Below the pieces are notes generated by a model. It was not told the DNA's origin. It saw only the letters and a program-made list of their open reading frames with translations, and ran no database searches. This document shows, one piece after another, positions 57,801-64,000 of a stretch of 64,000 bases of DNA (positions within the stretch are counted from its first letter, which is position 1; each line of letters begins with the position of its first letter). The position numbers and the translations under genes are program-made. This stretch comes from Onchidella celtica (taxonomy: Eukaryota; Mollusca; Gastropoda; Systellommatophora; Onchidiidae): NCBI GenBank assembly GCA_963931925.1, contig OZ007570.1, forward strand, positions 30,662,688 to 30,726,687. The letters run 5' to 3'.

Positions 57801-60208
57801 CTATGTTTGATCACTCCATGCAGAAATATCCTTCTGTGCAGGCGGTCGGCGGGATTCTGCCAGAAGAATCAGAAGACTGTTATATTCATGTCTATGTCCT
57901 TTATAGACACTGAAATGAGACCATACGCTATTTGTGAGAATTATCCACTGCTGTTATCCATTGTTCCCTGATTTCTGATCAGGGACCAAGTGTAAGTGTC
58001 TGCCTGTTGATTCAACAATGAACGTGAAGCTGACCTTAATTTTCCAGTAGGAGGGCTACCGAAGAATGCAAGACTTCCATGTACATTAGCTTGCAACTAG
58101 ATCTAGCATGAATGTCTGGTATACACATTTGTAAATTGAAATTGATGTGTCTGGATGAGGCTGGGGATTGCCAGCCCATCCTAGAGCAGATCTAGATCTA
58201 ACTTAACTACGTCAGTTTGTATTGACGAGTTTGATCCATTATAAGCGGTAGGCACAAATAACTGAGATAACATTGTCGTCTGAGACATTAGAATATTATT
58301 TGTTAGATAGTAGATAAGTAATACTTAAATTGTGAGTGAGACAGAATGATATAATCTTTTAGGAATCTAGAGGAGACTTCTAGTGACATATTATTGAATT
58401 TTCATCTGATGCTGCTGATGTTGTCTTTTTAATATGTAAGAGCTAGACGAAATTGTTAGGGAATAATAAGTAAATAAATTTGTGGCCCTGCAGGTCTGTT
58501 GATACAAAAATTCAGATTGTTATTAGTATGTGGCATGGTATGAAAGTGTAATTCCTAAATACCTCTCGATTTTTAAATGCAGTCGTAACACCTATAATTC
58601 CTTAATACCCAACTCGTAACATCCCCACTGTCCAAACAAATGTGGTGTTCAGTAATGCAGTAACAAAGGCTACATCTGAAAAAATTCTAATTTTAGAATA
58701 TTGGTCTGTTTAAAATAACCATGGTGTGTTTCTCAGGGTTGGCCCTAGATGGAGTTACATTCCTATGCATGTCAATTTACTATAAGTTTTTGCAAGCAGT
58801 TTGCTGTCCTTTGCTTCTGAACTGGAAAGTATTGTCATATGATGGCAATTGGCATATAGGAATCATGGAAAACGGAGAAAAATCTTCCCTGAGGTACAGC
58901 CTTAGTGTGTAAAGATTCTATCATGTGCCTTTGTTTATGGTGTTCGTACCACACACAATTTTTTGTGAGATCTACTGTATAATGGTGTCAAACAGGCTGA
59001 TCTTTGTTGTATAACACAAAGCCCATGATCTGACACTCCGTCCACATCTCTTTTATCAGTGTGTAGTGCATGTTACACAGTTCAGTTTATGTGAAACATC
59101 TCAATTTCCTCATGTGTTGAGGTTTGCCAAATCTTTTTCTCAGTGTTTTTAAAATATTTTTTAATATCCTTCAGATGGTACCTGTGACAAAAAAAAAATA
59201 TTTTAAACTTTTAAAAAATTTCTAGAAAACTGAAAAGTGTACCTTTGTTGATCTCTTCGTTCCACAAGAGTGCAGGTTGCCAAACTTTTAAATATCCATG
59301 TTGGCAGTGGTTGACTTTACACTCACGATAAATAGTTTGACATATATGATATGTGCATGCAGAGACTTGCAATGACAACAGTATGCTTTCTGATGTTTCT
59401 TGTTTCCAGGGGATTTTATGGCTAGAATTGTTGTAACAAAGTTGTTTTAGTGTGATGGTGATGTTGTGAAAGTAATGCAGATGTACACGATATAAGTATT
59501 CATTGACTTGGAATGTTGAGACTCATCGCAGCTTTCATGAATCAAGAAAATGCTATATGTATTAGAAGTAAAATACTGCATTGTTGCAATCTGAAAGAGA
59601 TTATTGTTTCAGACCATTTGAAGTTTGTTGCACATTTTTCTCAAAGATGAAATGTGGTGAGTATATATGCATACCAAAGTGCCATCTGAGAGGATTTCAG
59701 GATGAAGATTACTGTTGTGGTTACTGAACCATTGAATAAATCGTCCAGTGGTAAATCTAGCAAAGGCAGTATCCATCCAGCATAACCTGATTCATTGTTT
59801 GAAGTCTTTGGTTGTTGAGGATACTGGTCAGCGCCTATTTTACCTCATTTCCTGGTTTGGTTTCTTATACCTGTTGTCTTTTTTTGTTTGTTCCTCCTTC
59901 TTCCTGTTCTGGATGTTTCCTGGAGCCCTCAAATAGGTTTTTAGCTGTGAGAAGGGCTATAACCTATATTCATGCTCTCATTTCTTTTATTATAGAGTTG
60001 AGGTTGCCTACAAATAATGGAGGAAATTCAAGCAGACAGAGTGTTACCGGTAACTCATCAAGCCCACAGGCTGCATCCTCTGAAAATTATTATGAAAAAC
60101 TCTTGGAAAAAGAAGGAACTGGAGCTGGGATAAAGATGACAACACCTGTCGTACATCAGCCTCAAGAGATAACAGTTGCATTTGCTCACAATGATGTGGC
60201 TGTTGGAG
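50479..60208 (+). CDS. BIR-domain / trypsin-like peptidase fusion gene, 3' end outside window
   Basis: Eight exons join as 50479-51808, 52635-52715, 53569-53658, 54243-55055, 55358-55564, 56235-56486, 57050-57232 and 59996-60208. Every junction has AG/GT borders and every intron is phase 1; the sum is 3169 bp (1056 codons plus one base). Predicted layout: hydrophobic segments at about 33-61 and 140-162, an atypical BIR-like motif (C280, C283, H302, C306), a Ser-rich linker (about 310-540), a trypsin-like peptidase domain (about 560-830; apparent His640, Asp692, Ser795), a canonical BIR (about 898-962) and a polar tail. BIR proteins are inhibitors of apoptosis and bind caspases or related partners. 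The peptidase fold in the same chain suggests a defence or cell-death regulator, but function is inferred. The start at 50479 is the first in-frame ATG after the acceptor at 50453; 50566 is an alternative. A RING finger, common in IAPs, may follow beyond 64000. Confidence 0.85.
52091..52527. mobile_element. PiggyBac-like MITE in intron 1 of the BIR gene
   Basis: TTAA at 52087-52090 and 52528-52531 flank inverted ends CCCTTTGAACACTGGTCCCC and, complemented from the right, CCCTTTGAATACTATTGCCC. The TTAA target duplication and CCC-starting ends are the piggyBac signature. 437 bp, no transposase. Confidence 0.88.
52635..52715 (+). CDS. BIR gene exon 2 (Ser/Gly-rich linker)
   Basis: 81 bp, acceptor ttgttttag, donor GGAG-gtaagtgc. 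Encodes VPRSSQRTVSTCSSSSGYST and GSDGSSG. Phase 1 at both ends. Confidence 0.82.
52725..53300. repeat. Intron 2 minisatellite of about 36 bp
   Basis: Repeats of the form gttactgtgtccaaagagagtggcaagtattgta, at least twelve imperfect units. A 96-codon open frame over part of it is a by-product: a good donor (52716) lies before it. Confidence 0.85.
53569..53658 (+). CDS. BIR gene exon 3 (linker)
   Basis: 90 bp, acceptor tttggtacag, donor TTTCT-gtaagtaa. Encodes DDASHDARPNGAAASSGWVK then SDSRPCDKGF. Phase 1 at both ends. The frame is visible only when spliced. Confidence 0.75.
54243..55055 (+). CDS. BIR gene exon 4 (peptidase domain, His and Asp)
   Basis: 813 bp, acceptor catatacctag, donor CAGA-gtaagtaa. 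Starts YDSHTYLVETMDRKPNHQTV. The peptidase fold begins near GKKYLIGTGSCLEGKG. The catalytic-type His lies in IETNRHIVFDDTEA (codon 54659-54661) and the Asp in TTDVEVV (54815-54817). VFILGHPHGGEKV matches the HPHG strand seen in PA-clan peptidase domains of invertebrate proteins. A long non-peptidase N-terminal extension (residues about 501-565) is of unknown role. Confidence 0.88.
55358..55564 (+). CDS. BIR gene exon 5 (peptidase domain, catalytic Ser)
   Basis: 207 bp, acceptor gtgttttccag, donor AAAC-gtgagtcc. Encodes PHDPEQNVRKVLLYTADTCT then GSSGSPILTF. GSSGSP corresponds to the GDSGGP motif of trypsin-like enzymes, with catalytic Ser at codon 55426-55428. The oxyanion-forming Gly residues are kept. 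Confidence 0.88.
55806..56165. repeat. Intron 5 degenerate minisatellite of about 60 bp
   Basis: About six diverged units containing (c)actttcagtggaaattgg, atcagtacatttctc and agacactttt. It lies between exons 5 and 6 and is non-coding. Confidence 0.65.
56235..56486 (+). CDS. BIR gene exon 6 (first half of canonical BIR)
   Basis: 252 bp, acceptor tgtttcccag, donor GCAG-gtgggctt. After a QLTQEDIANHGRP linker it encodes RLDSFRSWTSEHIQRGKHLA then EAGFFFAG, the N-terminal three-helix part of a BIR domain. Splitting a BIR at this point is plausible because the joined sequence reads EAGFFFAGYADCARCFHCG without a gap. Confidence 0.9.
56528..56760. repeat. Intron 6 tandem duplication of about 118 bp
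   Basis: Two units sharing gcattcaactagtttatcc, ctttttcttaaccgatgga and cacaacatta-t-aatgt. Confidence 0.88.
57050..57232 (+). CDS. BIR gene exon 7 (zinc-binding half of canonical BIR)
   Basis: 183 bp, acceptor atttgacag, donor TGGG-gtaggagg. Encodes GYADCARCFHCGLGLRTWKP then GDDVYVEHHRYKPTCPFL. Zinc ligands C932, C935, H952 and C959 have exactly the family spacing C-x2-C-x16-H-x6-C. WKPGDD is the classic peptide-groove strand. Confidence 0.92.
57233..59995 (+). other. Intron 7 of the BIR gene
   Basis: 2.76 kb without a supported exon. A splice-bounded open stretch at 58737-58893 would break the phase-1 series and is not included. CTAGATCTAG (58097-58106) and TAGATCTA (58194-58201) lie here. 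Confidence 0.6.
59996..60208 (+). CDS. BIR gene exon 8 (polar linker)
   Basis: 213 bp, acceptor tttattatag, donor TGGAG-gtaagtga. Encodes ELRLPTNNGGNSSRQSVTGN and, later, YYEKLLEKEGTGAGIKMTTP. Low-complexity and charged; no domain. If the donor is skipped, the frame stops seven bases later (TGA 60214-60216), so an alternative short C-terminus is possible. Confidence 0.75.
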
Positions 60209-61375
60209 GTAAGTGAATCTGAGATGGGCCTAGTCAATTTCGTGGGTTTATGGCATATTGTGTTTGCAGTGGTGTTAAAATTGGAATAGATGCCGTCTTT
60301 GAAACATGCAGCTTAACTTTATGAAATATTTTGAGATCTCAACATTTTGTCCTAATTTTGCCACAAAGTGCTTACAAAAAGTATGATAAAAACAAAATAA
60401 AATTACCATATGATAACAAATGAATGAACTTCTCATAGAATAAAATTGTGCAAAAGTAATCAATACATCCTGTCTGTAGGACATCAATGTTTATGATGAT
60501 ATATCTGTAGATGTCCCACAAAAGAGCAGTTGGGCAGTTGTTTTCATAAGTTTTTTTGATACTCATATAACTTAAGTGTGTGACATAAATTTCATTTTAG
60601 TATCGAGGTATACTAAATCTGTGCTGCATGTTATTTGAATATGGCATCTGTGAGCTGGGGTATTGCTTCTTGGCATGTTGCACTTTCCCATCTGTTGGTT
60701 TGTTCTGGTTTGCCATTGTTCCTTGTTTGCCATTGTGTGTCAGTGATTACTTTTCATTATCATGCCACTGCTTTGAAAACTAAATGGGAAGGGAGGGGGG
60801 ATGATGGGAGGGGGTTGGGTTCCTCCCTATCTAACACTAGCTAAAGGAGTGCACTGTTCACTGACTCCATCTCTCATGTGGCTGGACTGCACCATTATCT
60901 GGCAGTCCAACTTTGTTCCCTTTCATTATGAAGTCAGAGAGATGATCAGCTTTTCCCTTCAATCAGTAATTCTCTTGTCACACTGCCAGAGACAAGCAAT
61001 TTAACAGCTGATGGCTGTGTTTAATTTTTGCTGATGGTGAGCTTGTGCGCTGTTCAATACGGCCCCTTTGGAGTGCAAGGGAGTCAAGGGCAGAAACTCT
61101 TGACTGATACAGTTTATCTTCATCTGAAGATCTCCTATAGTCTCATTTGGCCAAGACTTTCAAGTATTATTTTTTTTTTACCTAGAAACTCTAATTTGAC
61201 AATAGCCGGTCAGTGTTGCTAATAGGTGCTTTTGAGCTCATTGGTTTTTGTCTCGCTTTGGCCATTTTCTGTCACATTTGTAGATTTTTACATCATCCAG
61301 ATTTGCTAGATTAGTCTTATCCTGTGGCAGTTAGATAGTATGAAACCTCAAAGCACCTAAAGCACTCCTTTGACA
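60209..61375 (+). other. Intron 8 of the BIR gene, proximal part
   Basis: No exon recognised. AT-rich, with short open frames lacking domain or phase support. Confidence 0.55.
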
Positions 61376-61379
61376 CAAC

Positions 61380-62400
61380 CTCTGCAATGTTTTGTGAACC
61401 TCAAAACCAAGGAAACATCCAATATTGCTATCAACGCCAGCGGCTCCCTTCTAGCTTGACCTCAGTCCCTCAAAACCAAGAAACACATCCAATATTGCTA
61501 TCAACACCAGCGGCTCCCTTCTAGCTTGATCTCAGTCCCTCAAAACCAAGAAACACATCCAATATTGCTATCAACACCAGCGGCTCCCTTCTAGCTTGAT
61601 CTCAGTCCCTCAAAACCAAGAAACACACCCAATATTGCTATCAACACCAGTGGCTCCCTTTTAGCTTGATCTCAGTCCCTCAAAACCAAGAAACACATCC
61701 AATATTGCTATCAACACCAGCGGCTCCCTTCTAGCTTGATCTCAGTCCCTCAAAACCAAGAAACACATCCAATATTGCTATCAACACCAGCGGCTCCCTT
61801 CTAGCTTGATCTCAGTCCCTCAAAACCAAGGAACACATCCAATATTGCTATCAACACCAGCGGCTCCCTTCTAGCTTGATCTCAGTCCCTCAAAACCAAG
61901 AAACACATCCAATATTGCTATCAACACCAGCGGCTCCCTTCTAGCTTGATCTCAGTCCCTCAAAACCAAGAAACACACCCAATATTGCTATCAACACCAG
62001 TGGCTCCCTTCTAGCTTGATCTCAGTCCCTCAAAACCAAGAAACACATCCAATATTGCTATCAACACCAGCGGCTCCCTTCTAGCTTGATCTCAGTCCCT
62101 CAAAACCAAGAAACACATCCAATGTTGCTACATGTATCAGCACCAACTTCTCCCTCCTGGCTTGATCTCAATCTCTCAAAACCAACACATTCAATATTGC
62201 TATCAGCACCAACTTCTCCCTTCTAGCTTGATCTCAATCTCTCAGAACCAAAGAACACATCCAGTATTACCATCAGCAATAACTTACCCCTCCTGGCACG
62301 ATCTCAATCTCTCAAAACCAGAGAACACAATCCAATATTGTTATCAGCATCAACTTCTCCTTTCTAGCTTGATCACAATCCAAAACCTGATACTAGTATC
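61380..62400. repeat. 70-bp minisatellite, about 14 units
   Basis: Unit cctcaaaaccaagaaacaca continuing tccaatattgctatcaacaccag and ggctcccttctagcttgatctcagt, with a period of exactly 70 bp over about ten units that are almost identical, then degenerate units to about 62400. One unit carries TACATGTA (62129-62136) where the others have TA. The high similarity of the central units suggests recent homogenisation. Confidence 0.95.
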
Positions 62401-62627
62401 ATAGCATGACCCAAATTTCCCAAATCTTGATGTTCATCAATCATAACTGTTACTCATACTAATTTCTGTCATCAAATACGGATGATAATTTAACCCACTA
62501 AAACTCACAGTTATAGTTGTTCCTTTGCCGTACACTGTCAGCGCCATGCTATAAATTCTATCGTCAGTGTTCATGTACCACGCTGTCAAGATGAAATAAA
62601 CTTGTAAATACCATATGTGTATTTGTG

Positions 62628-62733
62628 TTTTTAGTTCAGTGGATGTGATATGTTGTTGTTTCTGTTTAATCATCACTTTGTTTTTAGTTCAGTGGATGTG
62701 ATATGTTGTTATTTCTGTTTCATCATCACTTTG
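62628..62733. repeat. 53-bp tandem duplication
   Basis: Two units beginning tttttagttcagtggatgtg at 62628 and 62681, with two or three substitutions. Confidence 0.93.
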
Positions 62734-63870
62734 AATCTTTTCAGAGCTTTGTAGTGGGGAGGAGAAGCATTTCAGTTTTAAAGTGTCAGTATCATTATTC
62801 ATGGCAAAGTGTGATTTCTTGGATGAAACCAGTTTCAATCTCAAGACAGGACATAAAATAGTTTTGAACCTCAGTTGATACATGCAGGAAAAAACATGAC
62901 AAAACACTGAACAGTGTCTTACTTTCTTTAGGAACAGTTGAAAGTTTCCTTCAATCCTAAGGCAGTTCTTCAGAAAGCGTCCTGTTTCTTGTTTTGTTTT
63001 GTCTCTGGCCTCTCATCTTAGAGCTCGCAGACACGTTTCATGTATTCAGTGAGACAATTTGATAATTATGGAAACTTGCCGGCAGCCGAGGACAGTTTTC
63101 ATTGGAGTGACTGTACTTCATGTGAGAGCCCTGGGCATGTTGAGACAAACATTTACCAGCGTGAGTTTGGATTGAAAAATGATGCCATCGTGTGAAAATG
63201 TCAGCTTATTTGAGGCTCCCAGTTATGGAGAATTGACTACTAATGTACTATATAAATGAACATTCAATCTTGATATGGTACGTCTGAAGTCTTTGGCGAG
63301 CTAGTGCTTGCCTGCCTTCAAGCTGTTGAAGCATGAAGCCAGAGAAAAAACATTCAAGGACAACATGATATCATGTGTGAAGACATCTAGGTCGGTTCTG
63401 AGACATGGGCCATTTGAACCAAAAAAAAACGCAGATAGAGCCAAGTGGCATAATTTCATATTGCAATGGTGCTTCAGTCTGTAAAGCAAACAGAACAGCA
63501 GCACATGAGCTATGAAGAGAAGCTAGGAAAGCCTGAACCAGCAGTCATCTGTTTTATGTTGCCATCATCAGTGTCCGTAACGTTCAAGAAATTTTCCTGA
63601 GCAGATTTGCTCCATTGGCCTTTTCCGCGCCCACAGACTTTCCCCTCAGTGCCAGGGTAACTTAATGGTCTCTGTTGATTAGATGGATGATCACACTGGC
63701 AGATCCAGTATCGTTCTTGTGGGAGAAGACATTGACACAGATGGGCTTCCATAGTCAGGTATTTTTTTGTCAGTCTGTGATGAACAGTTACGTTAATTGT
63801 GGTGATCTTTGCTTGACCAGGTTACTATTTAATATGCTCTGAGTATTTCTGTCTTGAAGCCAACAAGATG
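62734..63870 (+). other. Intron 8 distal part or downstream sequence
   Basis: No exon that fits the gene's phase and domain expectations. An acceptor-like site at about 62744 opens a 43-codon stretch with no domain and no donor, so it is not called. Whether the gene continues past 64000 cannot be told. Confidence 0.4.
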
Positions 63871-63872
63871 TA

Positions 63873-64000
63873 TAACACCGCATTCAGACCAAACCGCCGA
63901 CAAGGGGCGCGTGAACACGGCCGAGCGACAACGGCTGAGTTGCGTATTCACACCAAAAGTGTTGGTCGCGAGTTTTGAAATGACTAAACATGGATGCCAG
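63873..64000 (+). mobile_element. End of a Harbinger-like element, cut by the window edge
   Basis: acaccgcattcagaccaaaccg followed by gcgcgtgaac and gcgtattcacaccaaaagtg resembles PIF/Harbinger terminal regions, where GC-rich CATTCACACC phrases repeat. The rest lies outside the window. Confidence 0.35.

Noticed and set aside
58737-58893. Possible extra BIR-gene exon (acceptor tttctcag, donor gag-gtacag)
   Set aside because: Its length is not a multiple of three, and joining it to exon 8 gives a stop. No domain is present.
61380-62400. CRISPR-like regular array
   Set aside because: The units are contiguous 70-bp tandem repeats with no unique spacers, in an animal intron.

Overview
The window is animal nuclear DNA, most likely from a mollusc (gastropod-like). 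It is intron-rich and AT-rich and full of microsatellites, LINEs, a tRNA-derived SINE family and many short DNA transposons. Its only convincing host gene is a BIR-domain (IAP-family) gene. The mollusc assignment is inferred from repeat and gene style; no species can be named from the sequence alone.

Layout. From 0 to 9.4 kb there are simple repeats, a foldback element (about 4.24-5.35 kb) and unique DNA. From 9.4 to 11.8 kb a TIR element has been split by an insertion cluster (LINE 3' piece, MITEs, SINE). From 12.0 to 15.4 kb two 5'-truncated LINEs lie tail to tail. From 15.4 to 28.4 kb there are MITEs, a minisatellite cut by a LINE fragment, a nearly full-length RTE-type LINE (24.3-27.6 kb), and three blocks that repeat earlier blocks in the same order, suggesting an old tandem segmental duplication. 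From 29.4 to 32.5 kb lies a complete-ended Ginger-type (KRBA2-like) DNA transposon with a degraded integrase-like transposase. From 33 to 49.5 kb there are further DNA-transposon relics (a TA-site element with its empty site preserved next door, a Harbinger/MADF relic, a pogo-like MITE and others), with long stretches where no gene is visible.

From 49.8 kb to the right edge runs the BIR gene on the + strand. Eight coding exons (50479-60208) join without a frame break, always in phase 1, and give at least 1056 residues: N-terminal hydrophobic segments, an atypical zinc-binding BIR-like motif, a Ser-rich linker, a trypsin-like peptidase domain with apparent His640-Asp692-Ser795, a canonical BIR (C932, C935, H952, C959) and a polar linker. 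The 3' end lies beyond the window. Its introns carry a piggyBac-like MITE and at least four unrelated minisatellites.

The most unusual signal is not a gene. Octamers of the form TA + palindromic tetramer + TA (TAGGCCTA, TACATGTA, TAGATCTA) are strongly over-represented. In five comparisons between repeat copies within this window, the octamer in one copy aligns with a bare TA (once GA) in the other, an exact 6-bp difference. That is the footprint expected when a TA-targeting transposon is excised with cuts two bases inside its ends.
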